64,000 bases of DNA from an uncultured Vibrio sp. (lineage in GTDB: Bacteria; Pseudomonadota; Gammaproteobacteria; Enterobacterales; Vibrionaceae). The stretch spans positions 2,976,001 through 3,040,000 of the forward strand of contig NZ_OY776223.1 in NCBI RefSeq assembly GCF_963675395.1, given 5' to 3'. Shown here in pieces: positions 27,206 through 36,274 of the stretch. How positions within the stretch are numbered: position 1 is the stretch's first letter; every line of letters starts with the position of its first letter. The notes under the pieces were generated by a model. That model made no database searches, had not been told where the DNA came from, and was given only the letters and a program-made list of their open reading frames with translations. The translations under genes were made by a program, and so were the position numbers.

Positions 27206-27898
27206 TTACCCTTGATTTAACATCGGGAAATTCACGACTGTCGACGGAATATGTGCCTTAGTCGGTACAACAAGTTGTGGGTAATGATGCCGGAAGTTAA
27301 TCTCGATCTGGCCTTTTCTCCAGCCACCTTTGCGTTTTAATACCTCAACGCTGACCCCTTGATCGCTCCCTTGTACTTTGAGGCTGAGTGACACTGGCAG
27401 GGATAGACGGTTTGCTCGAACTGGTTTCAACATAAACAGAGGGCAAGAACCTTGCTCACTGGCGACTTGCAGACGTTTGACCTGATGGATCTCAAGTTCT
27501 TCTTGCCACAGGAGTACATTGGTACATACGCCACTTTTTAGGCATTGCTCCGCTGTCCAGAGCGCATCACGCTGGTGCTCAGGAGTGATGACCCAGACCT
27601 GATTAATGTCCAGGCCGATACTGTGTAGGAAGAATGAGTTCATCAGAGCAGGTGGCTGAATAAACGCGGTTACACCGCTGGTCAAAAAGGATTTCAAATA
27701 AGGTGCGAGCAGGCGCAATTCACCGACACTGCCTACAGACTCCATCTCGATCACCCCATGAGGTGGAAAGCCTCCACCCAACAGCGTATCCAGTTCTGGA
27801 AAGCCAGAGCGATGGAGGAACTGATGTGGGTCCGCTTTGGTTAAATTTGCCTGCCAAACAAGATGCTGGCTTTTTAGGTGCTGAATAATATCTTGCAT
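27206..27898 (-). CDS. imuA: ImuA, RecA/SulA-like mutagenesis protein
   Basis: ImuA works with ImuB and DnaE2 in damage-induced mutagenesis and is related to RecA. The 230-residue product shows a RecA-like start (FPELDTLLGGGFPPHGVIEM) and a core similar to SulA/ImuA proteins. It is the first gene of the operon and lies 27 bp downstream of a perfect LexA box. Confidence 0.9.
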   Translation of the reverse strand: MQDIIQHLKSQHLVWQANLTKADPHQFLHRSGFPELDTLLGGGFPPHGVIEMESVGSVGELRLLAPYLKSFLTSGVTAFIQPPALMNSFFLHSIGLDINQVWVITPEHQRDALWTAEQCLKSGVCTNVLLWQEELEIHQVKRLQVASEQGSCPLFMLKPVRANRLSLPVSLSLKVQGSDQGVSVEVLKRKGGWRKGQIEINFRHHYPQLVVPTKAHIPSTVVNFPMLNQG

Positions 27899-27924
27899 AA
27901 CTAGGGACAGTAGACTTTAATTGA

Positions 27925-27940
27925 CTGTATATATATACAG
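27925..27940 (-). promoter_or_regulatory. LexA (SOS) box upstream of imuA
   Basis: CTGTATATATATACAG is a perfect match to the consensus CTGT-(AT)4-ACAG. It is centred about 34 bp before the imuA start, where it would cover the promoter, so the imuA-imuB-dnaE2 operon should be SOS-induced. Confidence 0.95.
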
Positions 27941-27980
27941 TATATTTCTGTGGTGCAAAGTAGCAAGATTTTTGTGGTGA

Positions 27981-28013
27981 GAAAAATAAAAAAGGCAGCG
28001 CTTGCTGCCTTTT
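27981..28013 (-). terminator. Terminator after yciK
   Basis: AAAAGGCAGC and GCTGCCTTTT pair around GCTT. On the minus strand the stem is followed by a T-rich run (TTTTATTTTT), so it ends the yciK transcript. Confidence 0.85.
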
Positions 28014-28043
28014 CAATCGGTTATGTCTGGAGTGATAACTGAA

Positions 28044-28790
28044 TTATTTACGCTTCGGTTGCGCGTCAATGCACTGACCATTCACATCAGTCACACTTGG
28101 GTCCATCAGGTGCAGGTACAACGGCATCAGATCCTGTGGTGTTTTCAGCAGGTTTGCATCTTCACCTGGGTATGCTTTTTCACGCATGCGAGTACGTGTT
28201 GCACCTGGGTTGATGGCATTAACGCGCATTGGGGTATCACTTAACTCATCAGCCAGGGTTTGCATCATGCCTTCTACTGCGAATTTCGAGATAGCGTATG
28301 GGCCCCAGAAAGCACGACCTGAGTGGCCAACGGTAGAAGAGGTAAAGATAATACGGCCAGCTTCAGATTTGCGCATCACAGGTAGCAGTGCTTGAGTCAT
28401 CAGAACTTCGGCTTTCACGTTGATTTGCATGATGTCGTCGAAGTCTTCTTCATTGATCTGTTCGAATGGGCACAGTGTGCTCAAAACACCGGCGTTGTGT
28501 AGTAGACCATCAAGGCGTCCGAACTGGCCTTCGATTGTCTCTGCCATATCAATGTAGTTCTGCTTTGTTGCCCCTTTTAAATCAAGAGGAATAATTGCGG
28601 CTTGTGGGTAACCAGCGGCTTCAATTTCGTCGTAAATGGATTCAAGGTTTTGAACGTTTCTGCCCAATAAAATCACCGTTGCACCGTGCTTTGCGTATGA
28701 AAGTGCGGCTTGACGGCCAATACCATTACCTGCGCCGGTAACAAGAATGACTTTATCTTTTAAGGCATCTGCTGAAACGGAGTAGTCCAC
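28044..28790 (-). CDS. yciK: YciK-type short-chain dehydrogenase
   Basis: The 248-residue product is a short-chain dehydrogenase/reductase. It has the cofactor motif VTGAGNGIGRQ at residues 18-28, HNAG, the catalytic Ser in FTSSTVGHSG and YxxxK in GPYAISKFAVEG. The start YSVSADALKDKVILVTGAG resembles E. coli YciK. The physiological substrate of YciK is not known. It is divergent from sohB, as in enteric bacteria where yciK and sohB are neighbours. Confidence 0.9.
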   Translation of the reverse strand: MDYSVSADALKDKVILVTGAGNGIGRQAALSYAKHGATVILLGRNVQNLESIYDEIEAAGYPQAAIIPLDLKGATKQNYIDMAETIEGQFGRLDGLLHNAGVLSTLCPFEQINEEDFDDIMQINVKAEVLMTQALLPVMRKSEAGRIIFTSSTVGHSGRAFWGPYAISKFAVEGMMQTLADELSDTPMRVNAINPGATRTRMREKAYPGEDANLLKTPQDLMPLYLHLMDPSVTDVNGQCIDAQPKRK

Positions 28791-29045
28791 GGTGTTTAAT
28801 CCTTATTATTGTAAGTGGGTCCATGATAGTTAATTGGCGCTAATTACGCCGGTTTCTCAATGGAAAATCTTGGTAATCGTGACAAGATGGTTACAATACA
28901 CCAATTCATATGTTATACCAATTCCAGAACGTCCGTTAGGCATGCTATCAATCAGAACAACGGGTTACAAACCAAGTTGCCTTCTCTCTGATTTTTCGGT
29001 GTAGCATAGCGACATATTCGCTGGAGTGAGATAAAGGAGCTCTCA

Positions 29046-30107
29046 TTGGAATTTATATTAGATTACGGTCTATTTTTGGCCAAGATTGTCACAGTCGTTG
29101 CTGCGATCGTTGTCCTGATTGTGCTTGTTAAATCGGCTGGTGGAAAGTCAGGTGTGCCAAAAGGTGAACTCGAGATCACCAACCTTTCTGAGCAGCATAA
29201 GCAGTCTGTTGAGCAATTAGAGCATCATTTACACGATGAGGCTTTCCTCAAAGCTCGTGATAAAGCCCTCAAGAAAGAAGAAAAAGAAAAGAACAAATCC
29301 CGCGAGAAAGAGATCAAACAAGCAAGTAAAGACGGTGAGCTAGATAGCAAACGCGAACCACACCTGTTTGTTCTCGACTTCAAAGGCAGTATTGATGCCA
29401 AAGAAGTGAACTCATTACGTGAAGAAGTCACCGCGATTTTGGCTGTAGCTCGTGAAGGGGACGAAGTCCTACTGCGTTTAGAGTCTGGTGGGGGCATGGT
29501 GCATGGCTACGGCTTGGCGTCTTCTCAGCTTGATCGTATTAAAGCCGCTGGTTTGCCATTAACCATCGCCGTGGATAAAGTGGCGGCAAGTGGTGGTTAT
29601 ATGATGGCGTGTGTGGCAGACAAAATCGTCTCTGCACCCTTTGCCATTGTGGGCTCAATTGGCGTGATCGCACAAATTCCAAACTTCAATAAGTTATTGA
29701 AGAAGCATGATATCGAGTACGAACAACTTACCGCAGGTGAGTACAAGCGTACTCTGACTATGTTTGGAGAAAACACCGACAAAGCTCGTGATAAATTCAA
29801 GCAAGAGCTAGAAGAAACTCACGTACTATTCAAAGACTTCATTCGTGAGCGCCGCCCAAGCTTAGAGCTAGAAAAAGTAGCCACTGGCGAACACTGGTTT
29901 GGTACTCAGGCAAAAGAACGTGGTCTGGTCGACGAAATATGCACGTCTGATGATCTCGTTGTTGCGGCATGCAAAGACAAGACAGTATTAGCCGTTCACT
30001 ACGTACCGAAGAAAAAACTGGCTGATAAGCTAGCGGGTATTGCGAGTAAAATGGCAGACAGTGTCATCTTAAAACTGGCTGAACGTGGACAAAAACCAAT
30101 CGGTTAA
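29046..30107 (+). CDS. sohB: Inner-membrane peptidase SohB (S49)
   Basis: SohB is a signal-peptide-peptidase-like serine protease of the inner membrane. The 353-residue protein has one or two membrane segments at residues 9-29, a basic, coiled-coil-like stretch (about 50-95, rich in K and E), then the S49 domain with LDFKGSIDAKEVNSLREE, the catalytic Ser in VDKVAASGGYMM and GSIGVIAQ. The start is TTG at 29046, 6 bases after AAGGAG; no ATG fits. The sequence is close to E. coli SohB (349). Confidence 0.94.
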   Translation: MEFILDYGLFLAKIVTVVAAIVVLIVLVKSAGGKSGVPKGELEITNLSEQHKQSVEQLEHHLHDEAFLKARDKALKKEEKEKNKSREKEIKQASKDGELDSKREPHLFVLDFKGSIDAKEVNSLREEVTAILAVAREGDEVLLRLESGGGMVHGYGLASSQLDRIKAAGLPLTIAVDKVAASGGYMMACVADKIVSAPFAIVGSIGVIAQIPNFNKLLKKHDIEYEQLTAGEYKRTLTMFGENTDKARDKFKQELEETHVLFKDFIRERRPSLELEKVATGEHWFGTQAKERGLVDEICTSDDLVVAACKDKTVLAVHYVPKKKLADKLAGIASKMADSVILKLAERGQKPIG

Positions 30108-30144
30108 TCACGGGTCATTGCTAAAAGTGATATCCAGATTGAAC

Positions 30145-30175
30145 ATGGCGAGGGTGAAAAGCTCTCGCCATTTTT
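30145..30175 (+). terminator. Intrinsic terminator after sohB
   Basis: ATGGCGAG and CTCGCCAT pair around an 11-base loop, followed by TTTTATG. Confidence 0.8.
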
Positions 30176-30328
30176 ATGTGATTTTTTAAATTTACTTATA
30201 AATCAGGTTGCTCATGCAGTGTAATGCATTGAATGACATTTTTCCTCGCTCCAGAAGGCAATTACCCGTATAATGCGCGCCTCGAAAACCGAGCAAATTG
30301 CGAAAAGAAATAATAGGTGGAGAAGAAC

Positions 30329-31009
30329 ATGTCCTCTCAAACTCCGGTTGTAACCGTAGATGGACCGAGTGGTGCAGGTAAAGGCACTTTGTGTATGTTG
30401 CTAGCGGAAAAGTTGGGTTTCCAACTTTTAGACTCTGGCGCAATTTATCGAGTACTTGCACTCGCTGCTATTCACCATGGTGTTGATACTGAGTCTGAGG
30501 ATGCGCTTGTCCCACTGGCTACACACCTAGATGTTCAATTTATCGCTGAAGGTGATCTGGTTAAGGTTATTTTAGAAGGCGAAAATGTCTCCGGTGAGCT
30601 TCGTAAAGAAGAAACGGGGATGGCGGCATCTAAAGTCGCTGCGCTGCCACGTGTCCGTGAAGCATTATTGCGTCGTCAACGTGCCTTTGAAACGGCGCCA
30701 GGTCTCGTTGCCGATGGCCGTGATATGGGAACCGTTGTATTCCCACATGCACAAGCGAAAATTTTCCTTGATGCGAGCGCAGAAGAGCGTGCAAATAGAC
30801 GCCTTAAACAGTTGCAAGATAAAGGGTTAGATGTTAGATTTGCTGACCTTTTAAGCGAGATCCAAGAGCGTGACGATCGCGATCGTAACCGCCCAGTGGC
30901 GCCACTACGCCCTGCAGAGGATGCGCTTGTGCTAGATTCAACGTCGATGAGTATCGACGAAGTGGTAGAAAAGGCACTACAATATATCGAATCGAAGCTA
31001 GCTGAGTAA
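30329..31009 (+). CDS. cmk: Cytidylate kinase
   Basis: Cmk phosphorylates CMP and dCMP. The 226-residue protein has the P-loop [10 protein letters not shown] near residue 11, [11 protein letters not shown] and the CMP-binding [16 protein letters not shown] 30329 is used because GGAGAAG lies 6 bases upstream; a GTG at 30317 sits in front of that site and is rejected. It precedes rpsA by 110 bp, the universal order in enteric bacteria and vibrios. Confidence 0.96.
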   Translation: MSSQTPVVTVDGPSGAGKGTLCMLLAEKLGFQLLDSGAIYRVLALAAIHHGVDTESEDALVPLATHLDVQFIAEGDLVKVILEGENVSGELRKEETGMAASKVAALPRVREALLRRQRAFETAPGLVADGRDMGTVVFPHAQAKIFLDASAEERANRRLKQLQDKGLDVRFADLLSEIQERDDRDRNRPVAPLRPAEDALVLDSTSMSIDEVVEKALQYIESKLAE

Positions 31010-31119
31010 CGATACTCATCTAGGCTAAGAGCGTTGGTCGCAAGGATGATGACTGGCGAATTTAATAACCCCATGCGGTAGGATACCCGTGGACGTTTAA
31101 TTTATTGAAGATTAAATAA

Positions 31120-32790
31120 ATGACTGAATCTTTTGCTCAACTCTTTGAAGAGTTTCTAAACGAAACAGAATTCCAACAAGGCAGCATCGTTAAAGGTACT
31201 GTAGTAGCTATCGAGAACGGTTTCGTTCTTGTTGACGCTGGTCTTAAGTCTGAATCTGCTATCCCTGCTGAACAGTTCAAGAACGCTGCTGGCGAACTTG
31301 AAGTTGAAGTTGGCGCTGAAGTTGACGTAGCTCTAGACGCTGTTGAAGATGGTTTCGGTGAAACTCAACTTTCTCGTGAGAAAGCTAAGCGTCACGAAGC
31401 TTGGATCGTACTTGAGAAAGCTTACGAAGAAGCTGAAACTGTTGTTGGTATCATCAACGGTAAAGTTAAAGGCGGTTTCACTGTTGAACTAAACGGTATC
31501 CGTGCTTTCCTTCCTGGCTCTCTAGTAGACGTACGCCCAATCCGCGACACTGCTCACCTAGAAAACAAAGAGCTAGAGTTCAAAGTTATCAAACTTGACC
31601 AAAAACGTAACAACGTAGTTGTTTCACGTCGTGCTGTTATCGAATCTGAAAACAGTGTTGAGCGTGACGAGCTTCTAGAAACTCTACAAGAAGGTTCTGA
31701 AGTTAAAGGTATCGTTAAGAACCTTACTGACTACGGTGCGTTCGTTGACCTAGGTGGCGTTGACGGTCTTCTACATATCACAGATATGGCTTGGAAGCGC
31801 GTTAAGCACCCATCTGAAATCGTTAACGTTGGTGACGAGATCCAAGTTAAAGTTCTTAAGTTCGACCGTGAGCGTACTCGCGTATCACTAGGTCTTAAGC
31901 AACTAGGCGAAGATCCATGGGTAGCAATCGCTAAGCGTTACCCAGAAGGTCACAAACTAACTGGTCGCGTAACTAACCTAACTGACTACGGCTGCTTCGT
32001 TGAAATCGAAGAAGGCGTTGAAGGTCTAGTTCACGTTTCAGAAATGGATTGGACTAACAAGAACATCCACCCATCTAAAGTTGTTAATGTTGGCGACGAA
32101 GTTGAGGTTATGGTTCTTGAAATCGACGAAGAGCGTCGTCGTATCTCTCTAGGTCTGAAACAGTGTAAAGCTAACCCATGGCAGTCATTCGCTGAAGCAC
32201 AAGCTAAAGGCGACAAAGTTACTGGTAAGATCAAGTCTATCACTGACTTCGGTATCTTTATCGGTCTAGAAGGCGGCATTGACGGTCTAGTTCACCTATC
32301 TGACATTTCTTGGAATGTTGCTGGCGAAGAAGCTGTACGTGAGTACAAGAAAGGCGACGAGATCTCTGCAGTTGTTCTAGCAGTAGACGCAGAGCGTGAG
32401 CGTATCTCTCTAGGCGTTAAGCAAATGGAAAATGACCCATTCAATGCTTACGTTGCAGACAACAAGAAAGGTACTCTAGTTAACGCTACAGTAACTGCTG
32501 TTGACGCTAAAGGTGCTACTGTTGAAATCGCAGAAGGCGTTGAAGGTTACATCCGTGCTTCTGAAGTATCTCGCGATCGCGTAGAAGATGCTTCTCTAAT
32601 CCTAAGCGCTGGTGATGTTGTTGAAGCTAAGTTCACAGGTGTAGACCGTAAGAACCGCGTAATCAACCTATCTATCAAAGCTAAAGACGAAGCTGAAGAG
32701 CAAGAAGCAATGGCATCTATCAACAAGCAAGATGACAATGCATTCGGTAACGCAATGGCTGACGCTTTCAAAGCAGCTAAAGGCGAATAA
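31120..32790 (+). CDS. rpsA: 30S ribosomal protein S1
   Basis: S1 binds mRNA and helps start translation of structured messages. The 556-residue length matches E. coli S1 (557). Six S1 repeats can be seen, starting [21 protein letters not shown], then at about 105, 190, 275, 360 and 450; repeats 3-5 have the RNA-binding form ([48 protein letters not shown]). The codon use is that of a highly expressed gene. The 110-bp leader probably carries the structures used for S1 autoregulation. Confidence 0.98.
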   Translation: MTESFAQLFEEFLNETEFQQGSIVKGTVVAIENGFVLVDAGLKSESAIPAEQFKNAAGELEVEVGAEVDVALDAVEDGFGETQLSREKAKRHEAWIVLEKAYEEAETVVGIINGKVKGGFTVELNGIRAFLPGSLVDVRPIRDTAHLENKELEFKVIKLDQKRNNVVVSRRAVIESENSVERDELLETLQEGSEVKGIVKNLTDYGAFVDLGGVDGLLHITDMAWKRVKHPSEIVNVGDEIQVKVLKFDRERTRVSLGLKQLGEDPWVAIAKRYPEGHKLTGRVTNLTDYGCFVEIEEGVEGLVHVSEMDWTNKNIHPSKVVNVGDEVEVMVLEIDEERRRISLGLKQCKANPWQSFAEAQAKGDKVTGKIKSITDFGIFIGLEGGIDGLVHLSDISWNVAGEEAVREYKKGDEISAVVLAVDAERERISLGVKQMENDPFNAYVADNKKGTLVNATVTAVDAKGATVEIAEGVEGYIRASEVSRDRVEDASLILSAGDVVEAKFTGVDRKNRVINLSIKAKDEAEEQEAMASINKQDDNAFGNAMADAFKAAKGE

Positions 32791-32805
32791 TATACTCGCT
32801 TAAGC

Positions 32806-32833
32806 AAAAAAGGAGCCGCAAGGCTCCTTTTTT
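32806..32833 (+). terminator. Intrinsic terminator after rpsA
   Basis: AAAAAAGGAGCC and GGCTCCTTTTTT pair perfectly around GCAA. Confidence 0.92.
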
Positions 32834-33003
32834 ATGTTTATTACAATAAAAGTAGTAATACTAATATCGGTAAACTATCTTAATAAAAGACATTTCTTCA
32901 ATGCATACTTTGCGTAAAAATTGTCTAGAATTACGAGCAAGTGTTTGTTGGAATTAGTATTACTTACTATAATGAGTAAGAAAGATACTCAAAGAGGGCA
33001 ACT

Positions 33004-33285
33004 ATGACTAAGTCTGAACTGATTGAAAGACTCTGCGCTGAGCAAACGCATTTATCAGCGAAAGAGGTAGAGGATGCTGTAAAAGATATTCTAGAACACA
33101 TGGCCTCTACATTAGAGAGTGGTGATCGTATCGAGATCCGCGGCTTTGGTAGTTTCTCTCTCCATTACCGTGAGCCTCGCGTAGGTCGTAACCCTAAAAC
33201 GGGTGATAAGGTAGAGCTAGACGGTAAGTTCGTCCCTCACTTTAAACCGGGCAAAGAGCTTCGTGAGCGTGTAAATATTGGCTAA
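33004..33285 (+). CDS. ihfB: Integration host factor subunit beta
   Basis: IHF-beta pairs with IHF-alpha to bend DNA at specific sites. The 93-residue protein has the DNABII fold, with [21 protein letters not shown]; the Pro in the arm that inserts between base pairs is in EPRVGRNP. The length and start [10 protein letters not shown] match E. coli IhfB (94). It follows rpsA, with a terminator and its own 210-bp upstream region in between. Confidence 0.97.
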   Translation: MTKSELIERLCAEQTHLSAKEVEDAVKDILEHMASTLESGDRIEIRGFGSFSLHYREPRVGRNPKTGDKVELDGKFVPHFKPGKELRERVNIG

Positions 33286-33303
33286 TGCTCTCTGATTAGT
33301 TTG

Positions 33304-33337
33304 AAAAAGCGGCATACTTTTTGTGTGCCGCTTTTTT
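33304..33337 (+). terminator. Intrinsic terminator after ihfB
   Basis: GCGGCATAC and GTGTGCCGC form a 9-bp stem (one T-G) around TTTTT, flanked by A and T runs. Confidence 0.9.
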
Positions 33338-33558
33338 GTAATATCCCCAGTAATACCATTAATCTACCTTGCTCTGGACGGTTTTATCGTGCCATAAGTT
33401 GAGTGTTTACTTATCCAGATTGCTATTAACTTCAATTGTGTGTCTACAAACCGGGTTTCTTGAGGTTACTTGGGTATAGATTATTGCTAATATACGTGGT
33501 CTGAAGAAACATTTTACTGCATAATCTGACCTACTTACTCCTCTAAGGGTGATGTAAT

Positions 33559-33852
33559 ATGAAAATTATAAAAATCGTTGCTATTTTTGCTCTCTTTCTA
33601 ATTGCACTAGCATTAGGCTCACAAAACCAAGAAGTTGTGGCCTTTAATTATCTTTTAGCAAAAGGAGAGTTCCATTTATCAACGCTACTAGGCGTGGTAT
33701 TTGTTGTTGGTTTTGGCTTGGCTTGGGTTATCTTCGCTGGCATCCAACTAAAGACTCAACTTCAAGTTCGACGTCTGAAAAAGAAACTGAAAAAGTACGA
33801 GCCAGCTAACGCAGAAACTACTGCTAAGCCTGCTATCGACAAACAGGCATAA
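33559..33852 (+). CDS. lapA: LapA (YciS) inner-membrane protein
   Basis: LapA works with LapB in lipopolysaccharide assembly and control of LpxC. The 97-residue protein has two membrane segments (about 5-22 and 42-65) separated by the family motif NYLLAKGEFHLSTLLG, then a basic tail (RRLKKKLKKYE). It is followed by lapB after 18 bp, the conserved lapAB operon. The ATG follows AAGGGTG. Confidence 0.92.
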   Translation: MKIIKIVAIFALFLIALALGSQNQEVVAFNYLLAKGEFHLSTLLGVVFVVGFGLAWVIFAGIQLKTQLQVRRLKKKLKKYEPANAETTAKPAIDKQA

Positions 33853-33870
33853 GGATAAGGCTTCACTTTA

Positions 33871-35046
33871 ATGCTTGAACTACTCTTCTTGTTATTGCCT
33901 ATAGCTGCTGCGTATGGCTGGTATATGGGGCATCGCAGCGCTCAACAAGACAAGCAGAAGCAATCACATCAAATTTCTCGTCAATATATGACGGGTCTTA
34001 ACTTACTGCTTTCTGATCAATCAGATAAAGCAGTAGACCACTTTATTGAATTGCTCCAAGTAGATAACGAAACCATAGATACTCACTTAGCGTTGGGTAA
34101 TCTTTTTCGTTCTCGTGGCGAAGTCGACCGCGCAATTCGTATTCACCAAAATCTTATTTCCCGTTCGGGTCTGACTCTTGACCAGAAAAACCTCGCCCTT
34201 CAGCAACTCGCTAAAGACTATATGGTTTCTGGTTTTCTGGACCGTGCGGAAAAGATATTTGAACAGTTGGTCGAAGAGCCAGAACATCGAGAAGGTGCGC
34301 TGCAACAGCTTGTGACCATTTACCAGCAAACACGTGAATGGGAAAAAGCGATTCACTACGCTAACCAACTGGCAAAAATGAGCAATAAGCGCTCTCGAAT
34401 GCGAGCGAATATTGCTCATTACTGGTGTGAAATTGCTATGCTAGATCAAGCTGATGGCAATAAGAACAAAGCGGTTCAGCATTTTAAAAAAGCACTCTCT
34501 GAAGATCCTAAATGTGTGCGTGCCAGTATTGCTTTAGGGCGCATGTATTTAGAGTCGGAAGATTACAAACAAACCATTAAATATTTAACTTCGATCCTAG
34601 AGCAAGATAAAGACTTCATTAGCGACGTTTTGCCGACGATTGCAGAGTGCTACCACCACTTAGGACAAGAAGATGAGCTGGTGGAATTCCTTCGGGCTTG
34701 TATCGATAAGAAAGCTGGAGTGTCAGCAGAATTAATGCTGGCACAGTTGGTTGCGCATCACGAAAGCGTGGGCGCAGCACAGGAGCTGTTGACCAAGCAG
34801 CTACTGAAAAATCCGACCATGAAAGGTTTCTACCGTTTGATTGATTACCATATTGCAGAGGCGGAAGATGGTCGTGCAAAAGACAGTCTTTCAACCTTAC
34901 AAGCCATGGTTGGTGAACAGCTAAAAGTGAAACCTCATTATCGATGCAGAAAATGTGGTTTTTCTACTCATTCCCTGTATTGGCATTGTCCATCTTGTAA
35001 GGGATGGGGGACGATCAAACCAATCCGTGGATTGGATGGTGAATAA
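33871..35046 (+). CDS. lapB: LapB (YciM), LPS assembly regulator
   Basis: LapB is an inner-membrane-anchored TPR protein that directs FtsH to degrade LpxC. The 391-residue product has an N-terminal anchor (LLFLLLPIAAAYGWYMG), several TPR repeats (about 35-330) and a C-terminal rubredoxin-like zinc domain with CRKCGF and CPSC (residues about 358-375). It closely matches the 389-residue E. coli protein. It forms an operon with lapA and probably with pyrF 69 bp downstream. Confidence 0.95.
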   Translation: MLELLFLLLPIAAAYGWYMGHRSAQQDKQKQSHQISRQYMTGLNLLLSDQSDKAVDHFIELLQVDNETIDTHLALGNLFRSRGEVDRAIRIHQNLISRSGLTLDQKNLALQQLAKDYMVSGFLDRAEKIFEQLVEEPEHREGALQQLVTIYQQTREWEKAIHYANQLAKMSNKRSRMRANIAHYWCEIAMLDQADGNKNKAVQHFKKALSEDPKCVRASIALGRMYLESEDYKQTIKYLTSILEQDKDFISDVLPTIAECYHHLGQEDELVEFLRACIDKKAGVSAELMLAQLVAHHESVGAAQELLTKQLLKNPTMKGFYRLIDYHIAEAEDGRAKDSLSTLQAMVGEQLKVKPHYRCRKCGFSTHSLYWHCPSCKGWGTIKPIRGLDGE

Positions 35047-35115
35047 TTTTAGTGCAGCTGGCAGGTTTTCTGTCCGCTGCATTTTTTTAGAAAAAAGAAA
35101 ATTTTAGGAGATGAA

Positions 35116-35817
35116 ATGATCGACCAAAAAGTTATTGTCGCACTGGATTATGATAACCAAGCGGATGCGCTTGCGTTTGTAGATCGCATTGATCCTGCGT
35201 CATGCCGTTTAAAAGTCGGCAAAGAGATGTTTACACTATTTGGTCCTGATTTCGTACGTGAGCTACACAAACGTGGTTTCTCTGTATTTTTGGATTTAAA
35301 ATTTCATGATATCCCAAATACTTGTTCGAAAGCCGTGCGTGCGGCAGCGGAACTGGGTGTTTGGATGGTGAATGTTCATGCAAGCGGCGGTGAACGTATG
35401 ATGACAGCGTCTCGTGAGATTCTGGAACCATATGGAAAAGATCGCCCGCAGCTGATTGGTGTAACGGTACTAACCAGCATGGAACAGAGTGATTTGGCAG
35501 GTATAGGCTTGAATGTCGCTCCTCAAGAGCAAGTTATTCGTCTGGCGACACTAACGAAAAACTCGGGTCTTGATGGCGTAGTATGTTCTGCGCAAGAAGC
35601 TTCAATGTTGAAAGGCGAGCTGGGCAAAGAGTTTAAGCTGGTGACACCTGGTATTCGTCCTGCTGGTTCTGAGCAAGGTGACCAGCGTCGTATCATGACA
35701 CCAGTAGACGCTATTCAAGCTGGCTCTGACTACTTGGTTATTGGCCGTCCTATTACTCAGGCTGGTGATCCTGCTGCGGTATTGAAGTCAATCAATGACA
35801 GCTTAGCGAACATGTAA
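35116..35817 (+). CDS. pyrF: Orotidine 5'-phosphate decarboxylase
   Basis: PyrF converts OMP to UMP, the last step of UMP synthesis. The 233-residue TIM barrel has the catalytic Lys-Asp cluster in [19 protein letters not shown] near residue 35, VTPGIRP and the phosphate-binding VIGRPIT near the end. It follows lapB as in E. coli. The ATG at 35116 follows TTAGGAG. Confidence 0.96.
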   Translation: MIDQKVIVALDYDNQADALAFVDRIDPASCRLKVGKEMFTLFGPDFVRELHKRGFSVFLDLKFHDIPNTCSKAVRAAAELGVWMVNVHASGGERMMTASREILEPYGKDRPQLIGVTVLTSMEQSDLAGIGLNVAPQEQVIRLATLTKNSGLDGVVCSAQEASMLKGELGKEFKLVTPGIRPAGSEQGDQRRIMTPVDAIQAGSDYLVIGRPITQAGDPAAVLKSINDSLANM

Positions 35818-35844
35818 TTACTAAACCCAGTGATTGTTGATTCC

Positions 35845-35875
35845 AAAGGTGGGGCAGTGATGTCCCACCTTTTTC
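35845..35875 (+). terminator. Intrinsic terminator after pyrF
   Basis: AAAGGTGGG and CCCACCTTT form a 9-bp stem around a 10-base loop, followed by TTTCTATTT. Confidence 0.85.
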
Positions 35876-36227
35876 TATTTGTTCGATGGGTATTGGATCG
35901 TCTAACCTAAGGCAGAGAATTTAGGCTTAATGCTCTACGGCCAATCGACTTTGAATTAGGGCATAACACTATATTGGTCACAGTTTTATAACATAAAGCG
36001 CTGTGACAAACAGAAAATGCAAGCGGGTGTTATTGATGGGTTGCGTTACAAATAGGTTACGAATACTATGACGGAGATGCATTTACTGCGTTGTAAGGTC
36101 TAGGATGACCTGGTGAATCTCTTTGAAACTAATGCAGAAGTTGGCAGGACGTCGCTTCGTATTATACTTTTTTACTTTCCTGTCTGCGTAGGGCTATTCT
36201 CGCAGATCTTGTGAGCTTCACTCACGG
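35876..36227 (+). other. Gene-free stretch upstream of the peptide-binding protein
   Basis: About 350 bp without a gene. A perfect small hairpin GTGAG/CTCAC lies at 36211-36225 next to the ribosome-site hairpin. I see no other named element. Confidence 0.5.
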
Positions 36228-36271
36228 TCTTCCTTGTATCTACCTTAGATCGCAAATCATAACAAGGAAGA
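36228..36271 (+). promoter_or_regulatory. Hairpin that sequesters a ribosome binding site
   Basis: TCTTCCTTGT (36228-36237) is the exact reverse complement of ACAAGGAAGA (36262-36271), which contains the AAGGAAG ribosome site of the next gene. The 24-base loop holds a smaller ATCT/AGAT pair. The start codon follows 3 bases after the stem. Such a structure should hold translation low until it is opened by temperature, a protein or an RNA. Confidence 0.65.
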
Positions 36272-36274
36272 AAA

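Noticed and set aside
28910..28945. Possible dispersed Vibrio repeat (TATACCAATTCCAG, with similar ATACCA starts near 15835 and 33352)
   Set aside because: Only a few bases are shared between the three places, so a repeat family cannot be supported from this window.
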